This document shows, in pieces, positions 32,124 to 44,089 of a stretch of DNA of 64,000 nucleotides. How positions within the stretch are numbered: position 1 is the stretch's first letter; every line of letters begins with the position of its first letter. This DNA comes from Dactylis glomerata. Its lineage: Eukaryota > Streptophyta > Magnoliopsida > Poales > Poaceae. The position numbers and the translations under genes were made by a program. The notes below the pieces were generated by a model, which was not told the DNA's origin, did no database searches, and was given only the letters and a program-made list of their open reading frames with translations. Location of the stretch: positions 2,170,781 to 2,234,780 of the forward strand of contig QXEO01000382.1 in assembly GCA_007115705.1 (NCBI GenBank), read 5' to 3'.

Positions 32124-32296
32124 GGCAGGGTCGGGCTGCCCTAGGGCAGTTCCTTCCCCACCCCTTCCGGGTGTTCCCAGCCGCCGCCGCCTCCTTCCCG
32201 TCGCCGCCGCCGGAGCTCCGGCCAACCCCTTGGCTAGATTTCTTCGGAGGTTGCTCTCCTCCTCGTCTAGAAGGCATTCACCAAGCCGATTTCGCA

Positions 32297-34153
32297 ATGG
32301 ATGCGGGTATTGCTCTTCTCCTTGGATGTGACTTTACCCTTTCTTGTTCTTGGTGATTTTACCCTCTAGGTGTTATTTTCCTAAATCATGTTGTATGAAT
32401 CCTTCCCCTGATCTATCAAATTGGTCACTGCAGCAAGTTGTAGAAGAATTTTTCGAGGGGCCGGATTATCCACCCCCACTGGCCAGATAATCCGGCCTGG
32501 GATTTTACTGCAACATCTTTTCATATTTGCTGCTGTCAATTTGGTTCATTAGGTGGAGTTTGCTTGTTCATATCTCATGATTCATTGATCCTTTCCGAAA
32601 CTTGTGTGCATATGCTTATCCCCATGCTCTCCGTGCATCTCTCTTTCATAGGTGGTTCGGGGTTGCCAAGGCGCAAGCACCGGTTGATACCGAATGAGGA
32701 AGGTGTCCTAGTTGATGAGGTTGCTATCCATCGGGAACAGAGAGAGGCTGCTAGGAAAGCTGAGAAAGAGAAGGCTGCCAAGGCTCAAGCCCGCCATCAC
32801 AAAGGCAAAGCGACTCGTCCTAACTACAAGCAGATGCTAGAGGCCGAGTACATTCTTGTGCGGTGAAACAACTGGTATGCCTCAGCAAGAGATGAAGACA
32901 TTGAAGACCGAGGTTTCTGGAATGAGGAGCAGTGGGGGATTTTCCATGATGTGTATGAGAAGCTTAAAAATCCTTGTCACCCAATGCATCCGATTGATTT
33001 TGATCACCTTCGCAGCAAGTCTTATTTTGATGAAGCAGTGTCTGTTGTTGAGAGGTTGGGTTTGATGGGATTGGCCAATATTCAGTGCAACTATAATCCC
33101 GGTCTCATCAAGCAGTTCTATGCTACCCTTGTGATCCTGCCAAATGCTCAGAAGTCTATGAAGTGGATGTCCGGTGAGCATGAGTGTACTTCGGACTTCT
33201 CCACGTTTGCCTCTCTCTTGGGGTATGGGTATGATGGAGACACTCCTGTTGGTCGCCGTATTCACAATCCGGGGACCAAGCCTGACAAGGATAAACTGTA
33301 TGATCTCTATGACTCCACCGGCACTGTGGGCTTCATCCAAGGACTGCTTCCCCTCTATGATCAGCTGGTCCGCATTTTTAGAGAGAACATTGCTCCTAGT
33401 GGTGGCAACAATGATGCCATTCGCACCTCTCTTGTTGACCTCCTTGCTCTTGCACATGAGTGTGCCTCTTCGACTGACCCTGCTAAGGACTTTTCCCTTG
33501 ATGTGATGGATTTTATCTTCTATGAGATCAAGGATGCTATTATTCAGAGGAACACTGTGCCATATGCTCCATACATCATGCTACTCATCAAGCATGCCCT
33601 TGGAGACTATGATATTCATGATGACTGTGTGGAGCATCTTGTCAAGAAGATGTATATCAAGAGAAAGGCGACTTCTGCTCCTTCAGCTGCTTATCCAGGA
33701 ACTTTCATGGCTGATGCAAGGTCAAGTGCTACTGCTCGTGCTCAGAGGTCTGCTGCATCTGCTATGTCCAGGGAGGTGAAGAAGCTCAGTTGGTTTGAGC
33801 AAAATGTTCTGTGCATGAAGGTAGAGATCCACCGTGAGAACTACCAGGCCTATGTTGAGAGGAAGAGCATCCAGGACACTCAGCAGCTGATTCTTCACCG
33901 TCTCAGTGGTGCTCAGACCGCGGAACCCACTCCCACTGCTCCGGTGCCCTATGATGCATGGAACACCGATCACTACAACTGGGTGGATATGCAGAAGCAT
34001 CTCTTTGATGCTCCAGATGCTCCCGCAGGAGGTGCTAGTGCAGAGGCAGAGGAGGACTTTGAGGCAGAGGAGGACTTTGAGGCTGAGGATGAGGATGATG
34101 GCGGAGATTATGATGATGTGGACACCGGCGACTTCGATGACTTGGAGGATTGA
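32297..34153 (+). pseudogene. Third ORF of H (env-like / plant transposon protein), likely intron, one stop codon
   Basis: The main frame is open from 32651 to TGA 34153, broken only by TGA 32864-32866. An ATG at 32297 followed by GCGG|GTATTG (donor at 32307) and an acceptor ending CTTTCATAG (32651) would join in phase, giving about 500 residues with a 345-bp intron. The product has a Lys/Ala/Glu-rich helix near its start, a conserved middle with QFYATLVI and DFSTFASLLGY like the putative plant transposon protein domain, and a very acidic Glu/Asp end. SIRE-type elements often carry an env-like ORF here. I see no signal peptide or clear membrane segment, so an envelope role is not supported. 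Splicing is inferred. Confidence 0.6.
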
Positions 34154-34665
34154 TTCCTCGGGACGTGTAGCATCGCTCTTCTCTCTTTTTGGTGTCTTGA
34201 TGCCAAAGAGGGAGAAGTAGTTCTATTAGGAATATTACGGGATTTGCATGGGTGGAAACACAAGCTTGCGCGCTTATCATTCTTTGGCGCTTGTGTTTCT
34301 TCTTATTTCGTTTGTCTTAAGTTGAACTTTGTGTGTGGTTGAACTTCGTGTCGTCTATGTGCTACCATGTGGTGTATGAGACTATGTTATATGTTCTTAA
34401 TATGCTATGTGGATCATTATGTGTTGTTCACTTATTTTTATGAGCTCTTGGTTATTGGTGAAATGTCTATGGAATTATTGTTCGGTATATCGTATTATCA
34501 TATTCGGAATTCCATAATGCTTGTGTTATCTATGCAAAGGTATGTCTTCTCTAAACTCAATGGTGAAGATGCACACATCTAGGGGGAGCCCCTTATCTTG
34601 CTCAAATATTTGTTGTTTGAAATATTTGATCTTTTTTGCAAATCCTAGTGTTGTCATCTAACACC
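34154..34665 (+). other. H 3' untranslated region
   Basis: AT-rich, with short ORFs only. AGGGGGAGCC at about 34581 is another polypurine-like site. No gene is supported. Confidence 0.7.
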
Positions 34666-34679
34666 AAAAAGGGGGAGAT
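34666..34679 (+). other. Polypurine tract of H
   Basis: AAAAAGGGGGAGAT lies directly before the TGAAAGTGC start of the 3' LTR. Confidence 0.9.
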
Positions 34680-35791
34680 TGAAAGTGCAAACTTTGTTTC
34701 CCTTAGATTTTGTGTGTTAGATAACAACATTAGGGATATTAAGTGTGTGCTAAGTTGTGCAGGATTATCTGCTCAGGATTTGCCAGGCCGGATTATCCGG
34801 CCAGGGGTGGTCGGATAATCCGCCCCTCTGGAGGGTGGCCGAAAAACGGCTAAGGACTTATCGCGGCGTCACCTAGATAGGGGGGCCGGATATTCCGGCC
34901 AGGGGTGGCCGGATAATCTGCCCATCCAGAAGAGACCCCAATTTCGGCTAAGGACCTGGAGCGGCGTCACCCAGATGGGGGGGCGGATAATCCGGCCAGG
35001 GGCCGGATAATCCGGCCCAACTCGGATAATCCGCCCCTCCAAGTCAGCAATGGCTACATTTTGGGAGGGGCTATAAATACCCCTCCCCTTCTTCTACCTC
35101 AAGCTGCTCGAGCTGTGAAGAAAAAGACCTCATTTGGAGCCACCAAATTCGCAAGATCTCCTCCCTCAACCCACCAAAGTTGTTGATCTTTGGAGAATCG
35201 AAGGAGAAGGCCTTGATCTACATCCTCACCAAAGCGATTTGATTTCCCCTCTCATTTGCTTGAGGGCCCTTTGGTCTTGGGTTCCCTTGTGTCCCTTGAC
35301 CTTGATTTGTGTGATTGAAATCTTGATACTTGTTGATTGAGATCTTTGTGGTGCTTGGGAGCCTCCAATTCCGTTGTGGAGTTGTGCCCCAAGTTTTGTA
35401 AAGGCCGATTCCGCCTTGAGGAATCCCTTAGTGGAAAGTGAGCTAGGCCTTTGTGGCGGAAGCTTGCACCGGAGAATAGGGTGAGCCTTTGTGGCGTTGG
35501 TTAGGCCTGTGTGGCAACCACACCCCTCCAACGTAGACGTACTTCCCCTAAAAGGGAAGGAACTACGGGAATTACATCCGTGTCTCTGTGTGCTCCACTC
35601 TCGGTTACCTCTCTCCTTTATTGCCTTTACTAACTTGTATCTTGCTTAGCTTGCTTGTTGTCATATAGGTAAATTCACCTTAGTTGCATATCTAGAGAAT
35701 TTACCTTTTGTGTCAAGCCTAAATTGAAAAAAAATTAAAATTTGAGTAGCACCTATTCACCCCCCCTCTAGGTGCCCATACGATCCGTTCA
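34680..35791 (+). repeat. 3' LTR of H
   Basis: 1112 bp, shorter than the 5' copy mainly by a 22-bp deletion among the GGATAATCCGG repeats. GAGGG at 35792-35796 closes the target duplication. Confidence 0.92.
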
Positions 35792-35796
35792 GAGGG

Positions 35797-37031
35797 TCCA
35801 GAAACTCTTCCCGGCACCCTACCGGAGAGGGGAATCACCACCGGAGGCCTTCTTCATCGCCATGCTTGCCTCCAGAGCGATGAGTGAGTAGTCTACCTTG
35901 GACTATGGGTCCATAGCAGTAGCTAGATGGTTGTCTCCTCCGCTTTGTGCTTCATGTTTAGATCTCATGAGCTGCCCTACATGATTGAGATCACTGTTAT
36001 GTAATTCTATGATGTTGGTTTGTTGGGATCCGATGAATATTGGTGTTTATGATTAAGTTGCTGTACTGAAATTTATCTTATGTTATCTCTATGTTGTTTA
36101 TGATCTTGCGTGCTCTCCGTTGTTAGTAGCTATCTTGGTCAAGTAGTTGCTAGTGACTCCAAGAGGGGGTATTTATGCTCGATAGTGGGTTCATGTCTCT
36201 ATTTCACCTGGGGGAGTGAGAAAAACCTCTAAGGTGGTAGATGTGCTGTTGCTACTAGGGAGAAAACAACATTCATATGCTTAAGGGCATATGCTTTGTT
36301 TACATTACACACTTTGTTTAATGCAGTTATCCATTGTTCGCAACTTAATACTTTTGGGGTGTTCGGATTGATATCCCCGGGGGTGGATTATTAGTCATAG
36401 ATGCAGTTGGATGGCGGTCTATGTATTTTGTTGTAATGCCCAGAGTAAATATCATAGTGATCTTCTTGACATATCACATTTATCTTTATTCTATCAATTG
36501 CCCAACTGTAATTTATTTACCCAGCATGTTATTTTATCTATGGAGAGACACCACTAGTGAACTGTGGACCCCGGTCCTATTTCCATCATATTGCTATCAC
36601 CTGTTTACTTTCACGTACTGTTTACTTTACTCACATACTTTTACTGTTTCCACTCGATACACTCGTAACCTTTGTTTCAAGCAAACCGATGAGATTGACA
36701 ACCTCATCGTAAGTTGGGAGCAAAGTATTTATTTGTGTGTGTGCAGGTTCCACATTGCAGCTAGCAAGCAAAGCTTGGACGAGGCGCCATATATAAATTG
36801 TTCGCTGCTGTCGCAAACTAGCAAGCATCACCTTCAGCTGTCCTTGTCTCTCCTCTCCTGATCGACATTAAACCTTGGTTTCTTTAACTGAGGGAAAACT
36901 AGCTGTTATACTCATCATACCTTCCTCTTGGGGTTCCCAACGGGCTGGTCATTCACCAAACACAAGGACTATCTGCTACACATCAACTAGGCACCAGCAG
37001 CTCTTTTTCTGGGCACCATCACACAGTAGCA
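35797..37031 (+). repeat. 5' LTR of B, second segment
   Basis: It continues from 17437 and ends ACACAGTAGCA. The last 46 bp resemble the leader and primer site that follow and may be an old duplication. An ORF of 146 codons (36421-36861) recurs in the 3' LTR; it has no recognised motif and lies in R-U5, so I do not call it a gene. Confidence 0.9.
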
Positions 37032-37041
37032 GCCATTTTTC

Positions 37042-37058
37042 TGGCGCCATTGCCGGGG
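37042..37058 (+). other. Primer binding site of B (tRNA-Asp type)
   Basis: TGGCGCCATTGCCGGGG lies 10 bases after the LTR. It matches the tRNA-Asp-type primer site used by many grass Athila-like elements, with one mismatch against the TGGCGCCGTTGCC form. Confidence 0.8.
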
Positions 37059-37224
37059 AGGAGAGAAGACTTCTGCGAGGGGAGCTTTTCACACACACAT
37101 ACTTTACTTTGTTATTGTTTTGCTTTACTTTATTTATATTACCTGCATCGCTTTTTATCAAAAACCCAAAAAAATTTAGAATCCTTGGTAGTTGTTTTTA
37201 CTTGTTTACTTAAGTTTTGCTAAA

Positions 37225-37446
37225 ATGGCTACTCCTGAAAATACCAAGTTGTGTGACTTTACTAGCACAAACAATAGTGATTTTATCTGCACTCCTATTG
37301 CACCACCTGCTCCTGCTGCAAACTTTTATGAGATTAAGCCTGCTTTATTGAACCTTGTTATGAAAGAGCAATTTTCTGGTGCTAGTACTGAAGATGCTGC
37401 AGCTCATCTCAACAATTTTGTTGAGCTATGTGAGATGCAGAAATAT
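37225..37446 (+). pseudogene. gag: gag-protease of B, N-terminal 74 codons
   Basis: The ATG at 37225 (context AAAATGGCT) starts MATPENTKLCDF. After 74 codons the frame meets solo LTR S and continues at 42188 in the same phase. This part holds the gag N-terminal region with a Pro/Ala stretch and the start of the core (AHLNNFVELCEMQ). Confidence 0.88.
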
Positions 37447-40400
37447 TGTAACGACCCAAGATTTTATCAAATTTTGGGGGAAAATTTTCGTTTTTATTTT
37501 GCTTGTGTTGATTGAAAATTCACAGGGATTTAAAACTTTTTGAGTTTATTTGAGAGCTTTGTTTGAAAACTATTTAAAATCCTCTATTCATTTTCTTGAA
37601 GAACTTCTTTGAGAAATATCAAGTACTCAAAATACTATTTTCCATTCTTTATTCAAACCTATGCAAGCTTGCTTGCAAAGGAGTGAATCACAACTGTATT
37701 TTATTCAGTGAAGATTATATTTTAAAAACTAAGTTTGAAAGATGTTTTCAAACATTATTTTATAAAGTATTGTCTCTTATTTCAAAGAATCGATTTCAAA
37801 CTCTATTTCTATTATTTTATGCAAGCAAAACCTTTATGCTATACACATAAAGTTTTATTGGAAAATCTTATTTTATCTTGAAAACATGTTTGCTACTGTT
37901 TTAAAATGTTATTTTAAATTTTATAAAACTTTTGCATTTGGTTTGAAGTCATTTGAGTAACAAATGCAAAAGTTATGGAAGGAAAGGAAAACAGAAATGA
38001 AAAAGAATTAGAACAAAAAAAAGGTGTAGAAGAGTCCAGCCCAACCGGGCCACGCCCGGGGCCCAGCAAGGCAAAGGCCCAGCCAGGCCAGCCCACCCGC
38101 GACACCCCTCTCTCTGGTTCTCTCTCTTTTTCTTTTTCTCCTTCTGAGCTGACAGGTGGGACCCACCTGCCAGAGCCTTCTTCTTCCTCGCGTTAACTAC
38201 GCCGACGACGGTTTTCCTCCGCAGTAAAGCGCCTCCCCGATTAATTTCCCATCAATCGCGACCATCAAAAGCTTCCCGATTGGCCTCTATATAAAACCCT
38301 GGTCCTCCTCCACTGTAACCCCTCTTTTCCCCCTCCCAAATCGCCGCCAGGCTGATGGAATTGCTCGCCGGAGGAGCACATGTCTGTCACAGTAAATTGC
38401 CGATTTCAACACGATAAGAAGTCCCCATCTCCCCTCCTCGGTCGTTCCTCTCCTATCTCTCCCTGACGCCCCATCTGAAGACCTTGGGATAAATTTTTGT
38501 GCAGGGAATCGACGGGCTCAACCTTGTCTAAGCTATGCCGACGCCGCCCCAGTCTCCAGCTGCCTCTTCCTTATTCTGCTGGATGCAATCGAACACCTCG
38601 ACGACATACTCGGGTTCGCCGTGACGTCCCGCAACTCGTCCGTGTTTTCCCCTTCACCGGAGCCCACCGGAACCTCGTCGCCGACCACTCCAGAGCCATG
38701 ACCTCGCCGGACTTGCCATCTCTGGTGAGCAATCTCTCCCCTCTCCTCCTGGACCTTTGGATCTTGATCCAACGTCCCTGAAAGATTCATTTAACGAAGG
38801 GGTATGACGCCATCTGGTTCGTCCAATCAACATAAGATCTAACGGCCTCTATTCACGATCCAGCCGAACCGGTATCAACTAATCCGATGCAGCCACGTGG
38901 CCAGTCCTGGTTCAAACAGATTCAAATATCTTCAATTTGTGCTGAATCTTGTAAAATCAACATAAAATCTTCCGTAGATCCAAAATTAGCAAATAATATC
39001 TCGTTGGAATCCTTAGAACATCTAGAATCCAGCAGTACCATAAAATCTTATATTTTATGGGATCAATTTGAAACTATTTTCAAATTGGAATCAAACCTTC
39101 TGTTAGCTCGTTTAATCCATATCTTTTGAATCAAGTTTCCAAAAATTACAAATTTGTAGTCTTTGGAATCCTCTCAACTTGTAGAACATCATAGGATCAA
39201 GAAATATCAAATTTGATACGTGCACACACTTTGTGCATTCAAATTTGTCCAAATCACTATTTTGGTGATAATTCAAATTCTATACTCATTTTTGAGTGAT
39301 TCCAATTGCAGTGGATTTGTTTTGCTGCAAGCTATCCAGTAGCATCACTCCCATAATTTCTCTAACCATTTCACAATTATTCGAATTCTAACATGAGGAT
39401 TTGAGTAATTTTCACTATAAAAATAAACCTATTCCCTTCAGTAATGTTTCCCTCTACGTTAGCAAATCCTATGATCATACCTAGTCATCAATGTTATCTG
39501 AACAACATCTTGATCAAGATCATTTCACTTAGACCTATCTTGCATAGTACTCACTTATTCAAATTACAAATGTGTCATTTGAGTAAAGTGTGATACATTC
39601 AATCTTAGTTTCTACCTTTGCTACTGTGGTATTGATCTAATCAACATTATAGCATCTATCCTATACTCCATTGAAACCTTAAACCATAATCTCAAATGTT
39701 ATCTACCCATACTCAATCATCTGTCCACCTGATCCTGATTTCATGTGCAGAACTATTCAATTAACAAATGAGTTAATTGAGTAAATCAATATATCACAAA
39801 TCCCTACCAAGCCTATGTGTAACCTACACTAATATGAATAAGTGTTGTCACACTTTATTCAATAGTGTTTTGTTGCACCATTCTATGCCTATGTGAATCT
39901 ATTCACATGAGTCAATCTAAACTCTATTCATGCCTACTCAATCTTAGCCTTGCATAGAACTATTCAATTTACATTTGAGTTAATTGAGTACTTCAACGTT
40001 ATAAGAATCCTAGCCTAAGCTTAAAGTGTAATATATACTATTTAAGAATAATTGTTGTCACACTTATTCAATAGTATTGCTATTGCACTATTTTGTCTCT
40101 TAAGGTGATTTCCCACCTGAGATATTCCAAAATTCAATATGCTTTGATAGAGCATAAAGATCTCACTCATCATATTTTGTCTAATTCATATATGTACTCA
40201 GATTGCATTTATGCTACTTGAGTAGAATATGAATTCATCTCAAAACTAGATCCTATTAAGGTGGTGTTGTTATAACCCATACCGTAGTATGTGTTATGCA
40301 CCATGTTGATCAATGAACCATTTGAGCCATGTCCTCAAATATCAATCATTCATACCCAATCTAAATGCCTACTTAGTTTTGTCCACATGTATTGAACTAT

Positions 40401-42182
40401 TCAACTTGCAAATGTGCTAATTAAATGGTTCAAGCATTCTTAAAACCTAGCCTAGTTCCTAAGTGCAATAGAAGCTATTTAAGAGTAATTGTTGTCAATT
40501 TACTCAATAGTATTGTAGTTGCACAAATTGACTCTTGTGTAATTTATTTCACATGAGCTATTCCTAAAACTCTTATATGCTTTGATAAAGCATAAAGACT
40601 TTATCAATTATATTGTTGCCTAGTCCATTTCTCTCTCAAATCATATTGATCTTCCCCAGCTAAGCTCTCAAATCCATATCTCACAAATCATGAATCCTTT
40701 ACCATATCTTTCTATCATAACATCTCAATAAATCTAAATTGTTAAACAAACACCTTCCAATTGTTTGATTTGTTGGATTGTGTTGGTATGGTATGTTTAT
40801 GTTATGTTATTTCTTGTGCTATAGTTTGTGCGAAGAGCTACATGCTTAGTTGAGAGAAGTGAAACGTCGTGATCTTCAAAAAGGCAAGTGACACACATGT
40901 CCCTCACCCATTTTATTATGCATTAGTATATTCACCTCTTGTAGTATGCATGATAGGTGTTTTACTCAACTGTTTTATCAAATGCTTAGATCCTAGTAGT
41001 TTGCAGCTATCCCTCAAACCCCACATGATAGGATGCTAAATACTTTGTTAATATTGATGCCATGCTAAGATCACTTGAAAAGTGTTTCGTGAAAAATTAA
41101 GAACTTCAACTAAAATGAAACACCTGGGTGGATTGGTTTGATAATGGAGGTGGTGTTGAGTGGCGACCTGGGGCTACACTTTGTGTAGTTGCTGCCTGGG
41201 CGTACACTTGTGGTTGGCCACCCAGGAACAAAGAGATGGCTATGTCTTCCATGCTTAGTGTACTTCCAGTGCAGCCTTATGACATTATGGGCTCTGTCTT
41301 GACTGATTAGAATGTGGGAGTGCAACTTATCGGCAAGAAGTGGTGGTAGTCAAATTATAGGTTGGGAGCGGTGCTTCCCAAGTTAGTTGTTCTCTCCTTC
41401 TAAAAGGTCTCGTTTCATTTTATGTATGGGCATAAAATGAATCGTAAGGTGAAAGTGCACAACCCTTGCAAGGTGTTTAAATCTAATCGATTAGCCGTGT
41501 CCTCGGTTATGGACAATTGAGTCTCTAGACATGGAATGTACGGAAGAATCTCATCACCGATTCTGAATTATTAAAATCTTGTCTAGAAACCCCTAGGTAG
41601 GAACTAAGGACCATACACTCCGAAGGGGTGGTGGTGCCTGAGGTTCCAAACTTTGTTGAGTTACGCCCAGAACTACATACCGGCCAGTATGTAGTGTATG
41701 GGGGTTGTCTTGACCCTTGAAAAATATAATTTGTTGAAAGAAAGTATTAAAATGGATTATAGGATAAAATTGGCTTTATGCAATCAGCCTATGAGATCCA
41801 CCAGCCAAATGTCATGTAGCTAGTTTTCTTTCCACAAAATGCCACCAAATATGTGTCATTTGCCAGTACATCATTGTACTGACCCCTCTGGGGCTGCATA
41901 TTCAAACGTACAGGTTTTATTTCGAGTAAGGAACCAGGAGTAGGATCTCGAGCTTACATTCCAACACGTCTGCCTCTGGCACTTGATGAAGATGGAAGCT
42001 CACTGCAATCTATGCTTTATGCTGTGTACTCGTAAGGTTGAATACCTATGTAACTAGATTTACGTTGTAATATTGATACTATTGCAATGATTTCTCATTT
42101 TGTACTGTGGTGCTATCTACTGATCCAGGGAATGGCACAGATACACAGGAGTTCTGCCTTTAGTAAAAGGCGGGGCGTCACA
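37447..42182 (+). mobile_element. Solo LTR S (Tekay-like), 4736 bp
   Basis: It begins TGTAACGACCC, ends GGGGCGTCACA, and is flanked by a perfect AATAT duplication (37442-37446, 42183-42187). No primer site, interior or second LTR is present, so it is the product of recombination between two LTRs. Orientation follows from TATA box CTATATAAAA (38287-38296) and from similarity to L. A degenerate repeat of about 210 bp (AACTATTCAA blocks at 39751, 39958 and 40395) fills 39550-40530. Splice-like sites occur at 38725 (GTGAGC) and 40824 (CTATAG). Confidence 0.93.
38287..38296 (+). promoter_or_regulatory. TATA box of solo LTR S
   Basis: CTATATAAAA is followed by a CT-rich start region. It should be able to drive transcription rightward into gag of B. 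Confidence 0.65.
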
Positions 42183-42187
42183 AATAT

Positions 42188-44026
42188 AAGGATGTAGAAA
42201 GTGATATTATTAAGCTCAAATTGTTTCCTTTTTCTTTGAGAGGAAAAGCTAAAGATTGGTTGCTGTCTTTGACTAAGAATAGTATTGATTCATGGGCTAA
42301 GTGTAAGGATGCTTTTATTGGTAGATACTATCCTCCTGCTAAGATTATATCTATGCGTAGCAATATTATGAAATTTACTCAGTTTGATAATGAACATGTT
42401 GCTCAGGCTTGGGAAAGAATGAAATCTATGATAAAGAATTGCCCCACTCATGGACTGACTACTTGGATGATTATCCAAACTTTTTATGCAGGACTGAATT
42501 TTTCTTCAAGGAACCTACTTGATTCAGCTGCTGGAGGCACTTTTATGTCCCTTACCTTGGGCGCCGCGATGAAGCTACTTGACAACATGATGGTAAATTA
42601 TTCTGAATGGCACACCAAGAGAGCTCCACAAGGTAAGAAGGTAAATTCTGTTGAGGAAACCTCTTCCTTGAGTGATAAGATTGATACCATTATGGCTATG
42701 CTTGCTAATGATAGGACTCATGTTGATCCTAATAATGTTCCTTTAGCCTCTTTGGTTGCTCAAGAAGAGCATGTTGATGTGAATTTCATTAGAAACAATA
42801 ATTTTAACAACAATGCTTATAGGAACAATTTTGCTAGTAACAATTATAGGCCGTATCCTTCTACCAATGGTAATGGGTATGGTAACTCTTATGGTAATTC
42901 CTATAACAACACTAGGGCCGCGCCCTCTGAACTTGAAGTCATGCTCAAAGACTTCATGGTAAAACAAACTACTTTTAATAAGTCTGTTGAGGAAAAGTTA
43001 GGCAAAATTGATATTCTTGCTTCTAAGGTTGATAGCCTTGCTCATGATGTTGAAATTCTGAAATTAAAAGTGTTTCCTAATGATGTGAAAGAGAATGTTT
43101 TTGCTACTGCTAATACTATTCAAGTTGGAATTTTTGAAAATCTTAGATTGTTAGCAGAATTGCATGCTAGATGGGAAAGAGAGGATGAGATGGCTAGGAA
43201 TTTGAAACTTTGTACTATTACTACCTCTGATAATGTTGTTCCTAGTGCTAGCAATCCTCCTACTTTGATTGGTGTAGAGAAAACTCCCACTCCTTGTGCT
43301 AAAAAGCCTAAAACTGCCAAAACTTTTTCTCAAAAGAGTGCTGAAATTTTTCAGAGTGTGGGAGATGATAGCTCTACTCCTTTTAATGATTTTGATGTTG
43401 ATAGCTGCAATATATCTGAAGTAATTTTGTTCTTGCAAAAGCTTGCTTTGACTCCCAATGCTAGTTCTTTAAATATTGCTTTTACTAAGCATATTACCAA
43501 TGCTCTCATAAAAATTAGGGATGAAAAGTTGAAGCAAAAAGCCTCTGTTCCCAATAAGTTAGAAGATGGTTGAGAACCCATCATTGATATGCATGTTAAT
43601 GGTTATGATTGCCATGCTTTATGTGATCTAGGTGCTAGTATTTCTATCATGCTTAGAAAGATTTATGACATGCTTGATTTGCCACCACTTGAAAAATGTT
43701 ATTTTGATGTTCCCATTGCTGATGTTGCTAAGAAGAAACCTTTGGGAAGGATTAATGATGTTCTTATTGTGGTTAACAATAACCTTGTTCCTGTTGATTT
43801 TCTTGTTATGGACGTTGAATGTCATGCTTCATGTCCTATTATTTTGGGAAGACCTTTTCTTCGAACTGTAGGTGCCATCATTGATATGAGGGAAGGTACC
43901 ATCAAATATCAATTTCCACTAAAGAAAGGTATGGAACACTTCCCTAGGAAAAGGAAGAAATTACTTTTTGACTCTATTCTTAGAGCAAATTATGAGCTTG
44001 ATGCTTCATCTATTGATATTACTTGA
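42188..44026 (+). pseudogene. gag-pro: gag-protease of B, remainder, one nonsense codon
   Basis: This continues 37446 in phase. The gag core is clear: FPFSLRGKAKDWLLSL, then WAKCKDAFIGRYYPP, RMKSMIKNCP and FYAGL. A linker rich in Asn, Tyr and Gly (about 42790-42910) takes the place of a CCHC knuckle. TGA at 43571-43573 replaces TGG of A, so gag ends before protease. Protease follows with DLGAS (about 43627-43641) and LGRPFLRT (about 43843). The last residues before TGA 44024-44026 are SSIDIT. Without S and the stop the polyprotein would be about 686 residues. It lacks RT, RNase H and integrase, like TR-GAG elements. Confidence 0.88.
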
Positions 44027-44040
44027 TTCGCAATTTTCTG

Positions 44041-44089
44041 CGCCTAGCTCAAAGGCGTTAAAGAAAAGCACTCTTGGGAGATAACCCAA
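44041..44089 (+). other. Paired hairpins after the stop codon (B)
   Basis: CGCC-TAGCTCAAA-GGCG (44041-44057) and TTGGG-AGATAA-CCCAA (44074-44089) begin 14 bases after the stop. Confidence 0.6.

Larger units (their letters stand above)
17438..35791 (+). mobile_element. Element H: SIRE/Maximus-like Copia element with a third ORF
   Basis: LTRs at 17438-18572 and 34680-35791 are flanked by GAGGG. The order primer site, gag, protease-integrase-RT-RNase H, third ORF, polypurine tract is that of SIRE-type Copia elements. Integrase precedes RT, which defines Copia. Gag is long with a coiled coil, also typical of this lineage. LTRs differ at about 19-20 sites plus a 22-bp indel (about 1.7%, roughly 0.7 million years). 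Without T, pol is in frame throughout. Confidence 0.93.

Noticed and set aside
36421..36861. 146-codon ORF in B's 5' LTR, repeated at 48047-48487
   Set aside because: Recurs only because LTRs are duplicated. F's copy is broken and no motif is seen.
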